Source: CAYRES01 sp964423425 (GTDB lineage Bacteria; Actinomycetota; Thermoleophilia; RBG-16-64-13). From it: 64,000 nucleotides of DNA. The translations under genes and the position numbers were made by a program. The DNA lies in contig CAYRES010000006.1 of assembly GCA_964423425.1 (NCBI GenBank), positions 1-64,000 on the forward strand, given 5' to 3'. How positions within the stretch are numbered: position 1 is the first letter of the stretch; each line of letters starts with the position of its first letter. Under the pieces are notes generated by a model. That model was not told where the DNA came from, made no database searches, and worked only from the letters and a program-made list of their open reading frames with translations. Shown in pieces: positions 26,191 through 34,714 of this stretch.

Positions 26191-26643
26191 TCACGCGAAG
26201 ACACTCAAGAGAAGGAGGGCGATCGCGATCGCATACGCTGCGATAACCGGAGCGAAGCGCATGCGGCGGCGCAGGAAGAAGAAGGCGAGAAGAAGAGTGA
26301 AGGCCTGCAGATAGCGGGCCCCGATCCACAGCTGCGTGGGCAGGTTGGCATCGAAGCCCGCGAAGATGTTCATACCAGAGTAGGCGAGGGTATGAACGAA
26401 ATCGATCCCGGCGACAAACAGATAGCCCACGCCGATGAAGGCCAGGAAGCCGTTGGTGAGGAGATCGCGCAGGTTCCATGTAATCACGAAGACGGTGCAG
26501 GCAACGACGATGCTGAAGAGCTCGGCAATGGTGTGGAAGAGAAGAAAACTGTACTGCGATGTCGCCCAGAGGCCGGCAAGAAGCAGAACCCAGAGAGCCC
26601 AGTGCATTACCTTCAACGTCCGCTGCCGGGATGTGCCGTCCAT
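26191..26643 (-). pseudogene. N-terminal MASE3-like membrane fragment of the broken kinase
   Basis: A 150-residue piece with five to six membrane helices. LFHTIAELFSIVVACTVF and GIDFVHTLAYSGMN are typical of the MASE3 sensory domain. It ends in LLLSVFA followed by an in-frame TGA. Start ATG at 26643. Alone it would be a short membrane protein without signalling domains. Confidence 0.7.
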
Positions 26644-26740
26644 TGCGCCCCCTCTTCACATATTCTTGCATAGAGCAGATGCAGCACACAGATGGACGGC
26701 AAGCCCCAAGGGCAACGAGGCGTAACGAGGAGACGGCCAC

Positions 26741-27724
26741 ATGATTGCGATCACGGGTGCAACGGGGCACCTCGGCAACGTCCTCACGCGCTCTCTGTGC
26801 GCAGCCCACCCAGGCGAGGTACACGCCGTGGTTCTGCCGGGAGAGCCACGCACTCCTCTCAGCGGTCTCGATGTCGCCATCCGCGAAGCCGACGTCCGCG
26901 ACTACTCCTCTCTCGTTGCGGCCTTCGCGGGCGCCTCCCTCGTGTTTCACCTGGCCGGTATCGTCTCGATAGCCTCAGGAGGGCTGAACACGTTGCGAGC
27001 GACCAACGTGGAAGGCACTCGGAATGTCCTTGGGGCCTGTCGCACAGCCGGTGTCGGTCGCTTGGTCTACACCAGTTCGGTTCACGCCTTCGAGGAGCTC
27101 CCTTTCGGCACCTGCCTCACCGAGAAGGAGGCCATCGACCCCCACCGAGTGCGGGGCACCTATGCCAAGAGCAAGGCAGAGGCCACCCTCCTCGTACAAC
27201 AGGCGGCGGCCGAAGGCGCCGACGTAGTCATGGCCTTCCCCTCCGGCATCGTGGGCCCGTACGACTTCCGGCCCTCCGAGACCGGCCAGCTGCTCCTAGA
27301 TTGCTTCGGGGGCCGTCTCAAGGCCTACGTGGATGGCGCGTATGACTTCGTTGACGTCCGAGACGTGGCCGCCGGTCTCATCGCTGCAGCGAAGAAGGGC
27401 AGGCGCGGCGAGGGATACATCCTCTCCGGGCACCACATCACCGTGAGAGACTTGCTGGGTAGCGTGGAGCGCATCACCGGAAGACCGGCGCCGCAATGGA
27501 GGCTCTCCTTCGGCTTCGTGCGCGCGGTGAGTTTCCTCATCCCCGCATACTACTTCTTGAGCCGCACGCGGCCTCTCTTCACCACCTATTCTCTCGACGT
27601 ACTCGCCTCAAACTGCGAGATGAGCCACGAAAAGGCCGCCGACGAACTCGGCTACTCGTCCCGCCCGCTCGACGGCACGCTGTGCGATACCCTGCGCTGG
27701 TTCAGACGGGCCGGGATGCTGTGA
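26741..27724 (+). CDS. NAD-dependent epimerase/dehydratase (extended SDR)
   Basis: A 327-residue extended SDR. The NAD-binding ITGATGHLGNVLTRSL is at the extreme N terminus, the VYTSSVHAF strand carries the catalytic Ser, and YAKSK (near residue 143) provides Tyr and Lys. PSGIVGPYDF follows, a common extended-SDR segment. It resembles dihydroflavonol-4-reductase/sugar-epimerase-like proteins, so it may reduce a carbonyl or modify a nucleotide sugar. GAGGAG precedes the ATG. It stands alone between the broken kinase and the TetR gene. Confidence 0.85.
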   Translation: MIAITGATGHLGNVLTRSLCAAHPGEVHAVVLPGEPRTPLSGLDVAIREADVRDYSSLVAAFAGASLVFHLAGIVSIASGGLNTLRATNVEGTRNVLGACRTAGVGRLVYTSSVHAFEELPFGTCLTEKEAIDPHRVRGTYAKSKAEATLLVQQAAAEGADVVMAFPSGIVGPYDFRPSETGQLLLDCFGGRLKAYVDGAYDFVDVRDVAAGLIAAAKKGRRGEGYILSGHHITVRDLLGSVERITGRPAPQWRLSFGFVRAVSFLIPAYYFLSRTRPLFTTYSLDVLASNCEMSHEKAADELGYSSRPLDGTLCDTLRWFRRAGML

Positions 27725-28065
27725 CCTCGCCTGACGCACGCTCGAAGCAAACACGCGCGACATGGAGAATCTCAGCCGGAAGGACGACCTCGCCCGTGAA
27801 TTCACGCAGCCAACGGACATCGTATCGCGTGCATGCGGAGTCGGAGGACCCGCAAGACTCTCGGCGTACAAACGCCGGTTCGCCGCATCTCCTCGTCAGT
27901 CAGCGAACCCGCTCACGAGGCGCATCTACGCACTGGAACCGACCCCCACAGCTCCGACAGGGCCGGGACTGTGGTGACTTGCGTATTAATGATGAATTGC
28001 AGCCCCGTAGGACGGTTGTGCTGCCGTGGAGCGGAGCGGTGGCACAACACCCCGGCCCCTACACC
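27725..28065. other. 341-bp intergenic stretch with a 3' hairpin of the mycofactocin operon
   Basis: No gene is supportable. A 12-bp stem (28015-28026 with 28037-28048, two G-T wobbles, 10-nt loop) lies just downstream of the TetR stop on the minus strand. It has no U-run, so it is at best a factor-assisted terminator or 3'-end protector. Nothing else is seen. Confidence 0.45.
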
Positions 28066-28734
28066 TTATGGGTACAGATTGAGGCCAGTGGTCACAATGG
28101 ACTCAAGCACGTCGAACGCCGATTCTATACTGACTTCAGGATCGATGGCCGCCTGGATCGCCAACCCGTCAACCGCACCCAAGACCAACATCGCCAGCGC
28201 CGAGAGGAACTCATAGTTGTCGGCCTCTTTGTCCACGCCGAGACAGCGCTCATTGATCTCCCGGTACCACTCGTACAGGCCGGCAAGCCTCTCGCGGTGC
28301 TTCTCTTCCCTTACCGCCCGAGGAAGCATGTCAAAGAGCGAGAGGCGTTGATCTGGATCTTCGGCTATGTGACGCGCTCCCTCCAGATACAGGTGAATGC
28401 GCTCCTCGCCCACAGGCAACTTCTCCGCTCTACGGGCGAGCGCGATGGACACGTCGTGGATCATGGAGTCCATGAGAGCCAGGATGAGCCCTTCCTTGCC
28501 GCCGAAGTAGTAGCGAATCATGGCCTTGTTCTCGCCTGATTCTGCTGCGATAGCCTCAAGCCTCAGGGCACTGAAGCCGCCCTGTATGAACAAGCGTCGC
28601 GTTGCCTCAAGGAGATTCCTCGCCGTCTCGGGTAATGCCGACAGCAACTCGTCCCGGGGGATGATTGAGCCGGGACCCTCACCCTTGATGCTTGGGTAGG
28701 TAACCCGGGCGTTGTGATCGACCTGTTTGTCCAT
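28066..28734 (-). CDS. TetR-family transcriptional regulator of the mycofactocin operon
   Basis: A 222-residue regulator. The N-terminal helix-turn-helix (RNLLEATRRLFIQGGFSALRLEAIAAESG, then KAMIRYYFGGKEGL) is clear from about residue 36. The C-terminal all-helical ligand domain is typical (LRLSLFDMLPRA-like). I start at 28734, with GGAGAG 7 nt upstream; an ATG at 28749 is in frame. It is the last gene of the operon, like TetR regulators (MftR) known from mycobacterial mycofactocin loci that respond to acyl-CoA. Orthology to MftR is not shown by the sequence alone. Confidence 0.85.
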   Translation of the reverse strand: MDKQVDHNARVTYPSIKGEGPGSIIPRDELLSALPETARNLLEATRRLFIQGGFSALRLEAIAAESGENKAMIRYYFGGKEGLILALMDSMIHDVSIALARRAEKLPVGEERIHLYLEGARHIAEDPDQRLSLFDMLPRAVREEKHRERLAGLYEWYREINERCLGVDKEADNYEFLSALAMLVLGAVDGLAIQAAIDPEVSIESAFDVLESIVTTGLNLYP

Positions 28735-28771
28735 GTACTCTCCAATCATGCAACCGGGCTACTTCGCCCCT

Positions 28772-28800
28772 ATTGTATAAGGTGGAAGTGATCTTTCACC
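28772..28800 (-). promoter_or_regulatory. Promoter and imperfect palindrome upstream of the TetR gene
   Basis: The 20-bp imperfect palindrome 28781-28800 (GGTGnAA...TTnCACC, 7 of 10 positions matching) has the size of a TetR-family operator. On the minus strand a TACAAT -10 candidate lies at 28777-28772, so the palindrome covers the -35 and spacer. This suggests separate, autoregulated expression of the regulator. Remainder of 28735-29000: nothing seen. Confidence 0.4.
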
Positions 28801-29000
28801 AGTCGAATAGAGGGAAAGCACTTCAGGTCTCAGGCAATCTCGACCCCGCTTCCAATCACCGACATTCGGTTGGCAGTCGGCCGTGACTGCCTTTGCAGAT
28901 GGCGTGATGCGCACATGACGCTATGTTGCCTGCAGCAGGAAGGGCGGCGCGCAAGACACTCCGCCACCGCCCTTCCCGCTGCTGACCCAGAGCGAGTAGC

Positions 29001-30482
29001 CTACTTCAGAATCCCATACCAGGGCTTCACCGGCCCCTCGTTCATGTCCAGGTAGATGTGTTTCACGTGCGTGTACTCGTCCAGCACCATGGTGGAGAGG
29101 TCCTTGCCGAAGCCGGACTGCTTGCATCCACCCCAGGGAGTCTCGCAGAAGACCATGAGGTGTTCGTTCAGCCACACGGTGCCGACTTTGAGGAAGCGAG
29201 CCAGGCCCAGGCCCGCGCGCAGGTCCGTGGTCCACACGGAGGCCGACAGGCCGTAGGGAGTGTCGTTGGCCATGGCCACCGCTTCCATGGGATCACTGAA
29301 GCGGGCCACGCCCACCACCGGACCGAAGATCTCCTCCTGCATGAACTCCATGTCGTTGGTGGCGTCGGCGAAGATGGTAGGTTCCACGTAGTAGCCGCTG
29401 GCCGTCTCGGACGCATCAGGAGTGCCCCCTCCGAGCATGAGCTTGGCCCCCTGCTTCTTAGCGCTCTCGATGTAGTAGAGCACCTTGTCGCGCTGGGCGG
29501 CGTAGGGAGCGGGGCCTATCACCGTCTCAGGATTCATGGGGTCTCCGATGCGCAGGCTCTTGGCCTTCTCCACGAACTTCTCCACGAAGGCATCGTAGAG
29601 AGACTCGTGTACGAGTAACCTGCTGGCGGCGGCGCACACTTGGCCGGAGTTGAAGAAGGAGGCGAAGATGGCGCCTTCGGCGGCGGCTTCCAGATCGGCG
29701 TCGGGGAGTACGATCATGGCGTTGTTGCCGCCGAGCTCCAGACCCACCGGCTTGGCGGAGGCGCTGGCCACGTTCATGATGCGCTTACCGGTGGAGGTAT
29801 CACCGGTGAAGCCTATCCTGTCCACCCCGGGGTGAGCCACGAGGGCTTCGCCGACCGTGTCGCCCGGGCCGGTGATGACGTTCACGCATCCGGCCGGAAT
29901 CCCGGCCTCGGTGCAGATCTCCGCCAGCTTGAGGGTGGTGAGCGGCGCCACCGAGGGTGGCTTGATGATGCAGGTGTTACCGGTAACGAGCGCAGCCCCC
30001 AGCTTCCAGGTCACCATGAGGGCAGGGAAGTTCCAAGGGGTGATGAGCCCGACCACGCCCACCGGTTCGCGGACCGTAAGCGAGGTGCACCAGGGGCCCA
30101 CGGGGAGTGTCTCGCCCGTCATGGCCCGGGAGACCCCACTGAAGTACTCGAAGAAGTCGGCGCACTGGGGCACGTCGAAGCCCATGGTCTTACGGATGGG
30201 AGAGCCGTGCTCTTGGGTCTCCAGAACGGCGAGCTCCTCATGGTGCTGCATAAGCACCTGGGAGAGCTTCAGCATGAGCTTGCTTCGCTGGCTCTGGGGG
30301 GTCATGGCCCAGTCCATGGCGGCCGCCTGCGCCGCCTCGACCGCCTTGTCGACATCGGCTTTCGTGCACTTGGCAACTTGCGCGATGACTTCACCGGTGG
30401 CGGGATTGTCAACCGGGAAGGTCTCTCCCCCGGTGGCATCAACGTACTCCCCCCCGATGTATGCCTTGTATGTGTCAGCCAC
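29001..30482 (-). CDS. NAD(P)-dependent aldehyde dehydrogenase
   Basis: A 493-residue ALDH-superfamily enzyme of full length. It has PWNFP (Asn151), the general base Glu249 in LELGGNN and the catalytic Cys283 in NSGQVC. It oxidises an aldehyde to the acid. GTG start with a near-perfect AAGGAGG 5 nt upstream. It is encoded downstream of the mycofactocin genes and in the same direction as the alcohol dehydrogenase at the head of the operon, so it probably removes the aldehyde that enzyme makes. Substrate chain length is unknown. Confidence 0.92.
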   Translation of the reverse strand: MADTYKAYIGGEYVDATGGETFPVDNPATGEVIAQVAKCTKADVDKAVEAAQAAAMDWAMTPQSQRSKLMLKLSQVLMQHHEELAVLETQEHGSPIRKTMGFDVPQCADFFEYFSGVSRAMTGETLPVGPWCTSLTVREPVGVVGLITPWNFPALMVTWKLGAALVTGNTCIIKPPSVAPLTTLKLAEICTEAGIPAGCVNVITGPGDTVGEALVAHPGVDRIGFTGDTSTGKRIMNVASASAKPVGLELGGNNAMIVLPDADLEAAAEGAIFASFFNSGQVCAAASRLLVHESLYDAFVEKFVEKAKSLRIGDPMNPETVIGPAPYAAQRDKVLYYIESAKKQGAKLMLGGGTPDASETASGYYVEPTIFADATNDMEFMQEEIFGPVVGVARFSDPMEAVAMANDTPYGLSASVWTTDLRAGLGLARFLKVGTVWLNEHLMVFCETPWGGCKQSGFGKDLSTMVLDEYTHVKHIYLDMNEGPVKPWYGILK

Positions 30483-30518
30483 GTTGTCCTCCTTGGTTTG
30501 GTCGACTCCCTGTTTGAG

Positions 30519-32135
30519 TCATTGCCTAGCCCACTTCCATGCTTGACTCATCTTCGGGTCCATTGGCCCAGAACCGCCTCCTTTGCGGCGAGGTTGCAGC
30601 AGTGCTCGTACGCGGTCCAGACATCGTCGCGAATCTTGGGAGATACCCGTTCTGCCGTCAGGCGATGCAGCCTGCGCCACGGCCGGTCTTGGATTCCGGA
30701 AGACCGGGATATACGAGCGAAAGGTCCTTTGCCGGGCACAGCCCACAAAGACACCAAGCTGATACGCAGCATTGTCACACGCGAAGAGAAGGAGAAAGGT
30801 GAAGAAACTCAGATGAGGCCTACGAGCCATATAGTCCACTAGAGAAGACCATGCCAGACACCACAGGGCAAGAAACGCAGCACGCGGAAAGACCAATCCG
30901 ACCAGGCACAGTCCGAGCATATAGTACCGAGTCATGTGTGAGGCGATTATGTACCCGCCGGACATGTGTGTCCGAGCCACTGAAAACAGCAGGCTGTATG
31001 GGGGCAATGGAAGCCCCGCGTCGCGGGCATGCAGATGAAGGCGCATGACGTCCCACGTCAGAGGAACAGCCGCTGCCGCGACCAAGGGGCCGGAGGACCC
31101 AACAAGCCCAGCGGTGAGAAGGAGCCATGTGGCCCAAGACAACCCCGGGCTGGGGAACGTCTTTCTCTTGTCGGGATGCAGTCGCTGAAGCACAGCTTCA
31201 GAAGAGCCGTATTGGGCCTTTCTTCTCAGCATGTGGCCGAGTTCATTCCTGTGCTTGTGGCGCACTTGGCCCCTGTTGACATAGAGAAGCACATGCCCCT
31301 CTGATCGCAGTCTCCAGCAGAAGTCAACGTCTTCACCAACCCTGAGGTCCTCCCGAATACCGCCAAGGGTCGCGTAGACTGCGGCACGCACCAGCAGGTT
31401 GCAGGTGGGAACATAGAAGGTGGTGGCATTGTCGGCAGCCATAAGCGTGTTGGCCCCCAGATTGAGGGACGAGAAGACATCCTCATAACGATCGAGCATA
31501 GACTCCTGGTAGAAGCCCTCGACCGAACCGCCCGCCGCCCCTATGCTCTCCCACTCGAAGTAGGGGATAATCTCGGCCAGCCAATCGGGCTCAGGAACGC
31601 AGTCACTGTCAACAAACGCAAGGATGTCGCCCTTCGCCCTGCTCGCCCCGAGGTTGCGGCAAAAAGACTGGCCGCGGTTGGGGGAACTCATGATGAGTGT
31701 GCAGCGGTGCTTGGCGCAGACATGCTCGGGCGGATCGGGCGAACCGTCATCCACAACCAATACTTCGGTTAACCTAGGCGGATACGTCTGACGGTCCAGA
31801 CCACGCAGACAATCGTCTAAGTCACCGTGTCTTTCGTACACGGGCACGATGACACTGACGAGAGGCCCGAAAAGGGAGTTCGAGACGATCGGCGTGAGTT
31901 CAAGGATCGCACGGCGTCTGAAGTGCTCACAAAGCTCAAACACCCTTTCTTCGGCCACCGAATAGCGCTGAGCAAGCTCATGGACGCTCACTGATCCGTC
32001 ACACTCGCTCAAGAGGCGGGCACAAGCCCGATTGACCCACAGGGCGCTCAACGGGGTATCGGACCAGACTTGCACTCGCTCGCCGACATCGCGCAGATGC
32101 GCGCTGGGACGGAGTCTGTAACGAAACGGGATCAT
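30519..32135 (-). CDS. mftF: Mycofactocin system glycosyltransferase MftF
   Basis: A 538-residue GT2-family protein that adds glucose units to premycofactocin. An N-terminal segment of about 85 residues (FRYRLRPSAHL, then RACARLLSECDG) matches the extension seen in MftF. The GT-A domain follows: VSVIVPVYERHGDLDDCLRG, VLVVDDGSPD, the DSDC metal motif, and ED at GEDVDFCWRLR. Several hydrophobic helices lie in the last 200 residues. It starts 25 bp after the EtfB-like gene. Identification rests on family pattern plus its place in the locus. Confidence 0.85.
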   Translation of the reverse strand: MIPFRYRLRPSAHLRDVGERVQVWSDTPLSALWVNRACARLLSECDGSVSVHELAQRYSVAEERVFELCEHFRRRAILELTPIVSNSLFGPLVSVIVPVYERHGDLDDCLRGLDRQTYPPRLTEVLVVDDGSPDPPEHVCAKHRCTLIMSSPNRGQSFCRNLGASRAKGDILAFVDSDCVPEPDWLAEIIPYFEWESIGAAGGSVEGFYQESMLDRYEDVFSSLNLGANTLMAADNATTFYVPTCNLLVRAAVYATLGGIREDLRVGEDVDFCWRLRSEGHVLLYVNRGQVRHKHRNELGHMLRRKAQYGSSEAVLQRLHPDKRKTFPSPGLSWATWLLLTAGLVGSSGPLVAAAAVPLTWDVMRLHLHARDAGLPLPPYSLLFSVARTHMSGGYIIASHMTRYYMLGLCLVGLVFPRAAFLALWCLAWSSLVDYMARRPHLSFFTFLLLFACDNAAYQLGVFVGCARQRTFRSYIPVFRNPRPAVAQAASPDGRTGISQDSRRCLDRVRALLQPRRKGGGSGPMDPKMSQAWKWARQ

Positions 32136-32160
32136 CGATTCACCGGCACTAATGGCGCCG

Positions 32161-33090
32161 TCAAACTGGTGAGGTCTCTTCGCCAGAAGCCTGGCTCTCT
32201 CCCACAGCGTCCAGCCATCCCCCCTCCTTCAGCCGGGCGAAGAGTAACCCGGCCAGCCCCTCGGGCGTGCCTCTCGCCACCCTGCCCTCGCGGGACCTGA
32301 CCACGCCGTGCACCAAGGCCTGAATGCGATCAAAAGCTGGAAGGCACGAATCCGGCGCCGGGTTGGGAAGGAGCGCAGGTCGGGCACCGACAAGACGACC
32401 GAAAGCGAGTCTTGCCTCCCTCTCCCGAAGTGAGCCTGCAGGAACTCCAAGCTCGGCCAAGTCGAGCACAGGAACACGAGTCGCTTCTGCAGCGAGTCGA
32501 GTGGCAAGAAGGGGCTCCGGGCACTCGGGCCGCGCGTTCAATGCGGGGCGCACCGAAAGCACCGCGGGAAGACTCAGGGCCAACTCCTCACGAAAGCCCC
32601 CCTCCCGCACGCGGCCAACCACCAGTTCCCCGGTGTCGCCAACTTCGGCCTGCTCGATGCCGTGCACATAAGGCACGCAGAGCTCCTCGGCCACCAAACC
32701 AGGCAAAGCGGAGAGGTCTCCTTGGCGATTGGTGACTCCGAAAGCAACCAAGTCGCAGCTCAGTGCGTGCGCAGCGGCGGCCACAACAAGCGCCTGCCCC
32801 GCCTCCCCCGGCGATGGCCAGCTGGGCTCCCAGAGACGGACGGCCTCATCGGCACCCCAGGCGCACGCCGTCTTGAGAATCTCATCTTGCCGTCTGGACC
32901 CGAGAGCGGCAACGACCAGCCAACCGGGCGGCGCTGCGCAGCGTAGCTCAAGCCCCAGGGCGAGGGCCGCCCGCCCATCCTCAGGGAGACGGAAAGCGAG
33001 CCACTCCTCCCTCGCCCGACCGGTCGCGCCACTCCGAGGTACGACCACCCGGGTATCGGAAGCCTCCTGCAAGAACACAAGAATCTTCAC
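32161..33090 (-). CDS. etfB: Electron transfer flavoprotein beta subunit (FixA-like), mycofactocin-associated
   Basis: A 309-residue, quite diverged EtfB. KILVFLQEASDT at the N terminus corresponds to the usual KIVVxVKxVPDT, GADEAVRL to the GAD motif, and TNRQGDLSALPGLVAEEL to the nucleotide-binding GRQAxDGDxxQVGPxLAE loop. It pairs with EtfA to carry FAD. The start is GTG at 33090 with AGGAGG 4-5 nt upstream, not the longer open frame. It lies 8 bp after the ferredoxin gene, separated from etfA by fixC and fixX. Confidence 0.8.
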   Translation of the reverse strand: MKILVFLQEASDTRVVVPRSGATGRAREEWLAFRLPEDGRAALALGLELRCAAPPGWLVVAALGSRRQDEILKTACAWGADEAVRLWEPSWPSPGEAGQALVVAAAAHALSCDLVAFGVTNRQGDLSALPGLVAEELCVPYVHGIEQAEVGDTGELVVGRVREGGFREELALSLPAVLSVRPALNARPECPEPLLATRLAAEATRVPVLDLAELGVPAGSLREREARLAFGRLVGARPALLPNPAPDSCLPAFDRIQALVHGVVRSREGRVARGTPEGLAGLLFARLKEGGWLDAVGESQASGEETSPV

Positions 33091-33098
33091 GGTTCCTC

Positions 33099-33377
33099 CT
33101 ACGTCAGGCGAAAACGTACACCGAAGCCACCGGGCGGATAGTTCCAGTCGAGAGCAGCGCGGTCGCACACCACGAGGCAGGTGCCACATTCCAGGCACGC
33201 CTCGTAGGCGAAGTCCACCCGAGCGCGGGCCTCATTCCAGACGTAGCAGGCGGCGGGACAGGCGAAGGTACAAGCCCGGTGCGCACAGCTGATGCAGGCA
33301 GCGGGGCCGACAATCTGAATGTGCGCCTGGGAGTGGGTCCGGTAGCTCACCAAGTCGAGGATCTGATCGGTCACCAT
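33099..33377 (-). CDS. fixX: FixX-like ferredoxin
   Basis: A 92-residue ferredoxin. CISCAHRACTFACPAACY (partial second cluster) and CLECGTCLVVCD (second [4Fe-4S] binding set), followed by WNYPPGGFGV, are hallmarks of FixX, the ferredoxin-like subunit of FixABCX and ETF:quinone oxidoreductase-like enzymes. Its ATG overlaps the end of the FixC gene by 7 nt. It passes electrons between the flavin of FixC and a membrane or ferredoxin acceptor. Confidence 0.92.
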   Translation of the reverse strand: MVTDQILDLVSYRTHSQAHIQIVGPAACISCAHRACTFACPAACYVWNEARARVDFAYEACLECGTCLVVCDRAALDWNYPPGGFGVRFRLT

Positions 33378-34714
33378 GCCAGGCCGCCTCCCATTTCATA
33401 GATGTCTCGCAGGAAATCTCTGGTCCGAACCTCGCCTGCAAGCTCGTCCCTGATCAAACGGCCCAGCTTGCGCTTGGGCTTGCCGTCGGAGCGGTAAAGT
33501 GATTCAAGAACTGCCCCCATCACCCGGGGGTACGTGCCGAAGAGCCTCTCGTTGTGCATGAGCGCGGTGGAGCGGGCGAAGGTCTTCATGTCCGAGAGCA
33601 CAAAGCTTTCTTTCAGCCGTCTCTCGTAGACAGAGAGCCCCGCCGAACTCGCGTCAGCCGTTGCCAATGATTCCAGAGCTGCATCGGCGGCCGTCACCCC
33701 AGAGAAGATGGCCAGATTCATGCCTTCCTGCACCAGTCCGTTCGTGTAGCATAGAGTGGCGGCATCTCCCGCTAGGAGCACGCCGTCTGCGAAGAGCCGG
33801 GGAATCATCGCGAAGCCCCCCTCAGGGAGGAGATGGGCCGAGTACTCGAGCAGCCTGCCACCCCGAGTGAGTCTGTCCACCGCAGGCAAAGCAAGGAAGC
33901 GCCCGAGAAGCTCCTGGGGAGCCACCTTCCTGTCTCGAAGGGAATCCAAGTGCAGCACTAGGCCCACGGAAACAGTCTCCTGTTGTGTATAGAGGAAACC
34001 GCCGCCACGAATGCCTTCGGTTACCCCCAAGAACTCATGGCTCGCCCCCTGCCGGCGAACAAGCCCGAAACGACGATTGATCTCGTGCTCGGATAGGCCA
34101 AGGAGAGCCCGTACACCCACAGCCATATCCGACGCCCGAAACTCAGGGCGGAGGCCGGCATCTCTCGCCAAGAGGGAAAGCACACCGTCGCAGAGAATGA
34201 CGATAGGGGCACGTGCTTCGCTGCGACCATCTCCCAGGTTCACGCCCACCACGGGGGCAGCCGGGTCGGCCCCCTCTCGCAGGAGTCCCGTAACTCGGCA
34301 TCCGGTTAGGAGATGCGCACCGGCCGCCTGCGCCTGTTCCGCGAACCACCGATCGAAGTGGGGCCTGTAGAGCGTGACTCCGCCAATCGGGGAATCGTCA
34401 AATCTCTCCGACTCGAATGCCAGTGAGGTGCTGGTACCATCCCCTACCACGGTGAGGACCCGTCTAACTACGTTGCGCTCCCAAGGAGCCTGGCTGTAGA
34501 AGGCGGGCACAAGCTCCTCGAAGATGGGGTTGTAGGGCAGCAGACCCCCAAACATGTTCTTATCGCCCGGCACCTCTCCCCTCTCGAGAAGAAGGACCCG
34601 TGCCTCCCTCTGCGCGAGACGCAGAGCCGCACTGGCACCTGCAGGACCTGCCCCCACCACAATGACATCGAATGTGCCCGCAGCAGGTTCTCCCGTATGC
34701 ATATCTCTGCTCAC
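33371..34714 (-). CDS. fixC: FixC-like flavoprotein (ETF:quinone oxidoreductase family)
   Basis: A 447-residue flavoprotein. It has the FAD motif VVGAGPAGASAALRLAQ, then GDKNMFGG (the FixC/ETF-QO signature), LLAGDAATLCYTNGLVQEG near residue 315, and the family-specific KESFVLSDMKTF. This family takes electrons from ETF and passes them to quinone. The start is the GTG at 34714, whose TGA overlap with the etfA stop (GTGA) and AAGGAGAAGG support it. It stands between etfA and fixX. Confidence 0.9.
   Translation of the reverse strand: MSRDMHTGEPAAGTFDVIVVGAGPAGASAALRLAQREARVLLLERGEVPGDKNMFGGLLPYNPIFEELVPAFYSQAPWERNVVRRVLTVVGDGTSTSLAFESERFDDSPIGGVTLYRPHFDRWFAEQAQAAGAHLLTGCRVTGLLREGADPAAPVVGVNLGDGRSEARAPIVILCDGVLSLLARDAGLRPEFRASDMAVGVRALLGLSEHEINRRFGLVRRQGASHEFLGVTEGIRGGGFLYTQQETVSVGLVLHLDSLRDRKVAPQELLGRFLALPAVDRLTRGGRLLEYSAHLLPEGGFAMIPRLFADGVLLAGDAATLCYTNGLVQEGMNLAIFSGVTAADAALESLATADASSAGLSVYERRLKESFVLSDMKTFARSTALMHNERLFGTYPRVMGAVLESLYRSDGKPKRKLGRLIRDELAGEVRTRDFLRDIYEMGGGLAW

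Larger units (their letters stand above)
24692..26643 (-). pseudogene. Decayed hybrid histidine kinase (MASE3-PAS-HisKA-HATPase-REC)
   Basis: Read as one ancestral gene, four pieces in order encode a MASE3-like membrane sensor, a PAS domain, HisKA, HATPase_c and a C-terminal receiver. Lesions: (a) an in-frame TGA at 26193-26191 inside the MASE3 domain, just before FPASIV, where MASE3 proteins usually carry Trp; (b) a frameshift near 25385, after VNQLVKQAC, with the homology continuing as FGLAVSIGLDLGATRL in another frame; (c) a second shift with loss of the end of HATPase (about 35 residues) near 25060, where LVVDDEP of the receiver begins. Three independent lesions favour a pseudogene over sequencing error. 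The pieces are listed separately below. Confidence 0.8.

Noticed and set aside
26191..26193. TGA recoded as tryptophan or selenocysteine in the kinase
   Set aside because: TGA is used as a normal stop throughout the window, and the same locus has two further lesions, so nonsense mutation is simpler.
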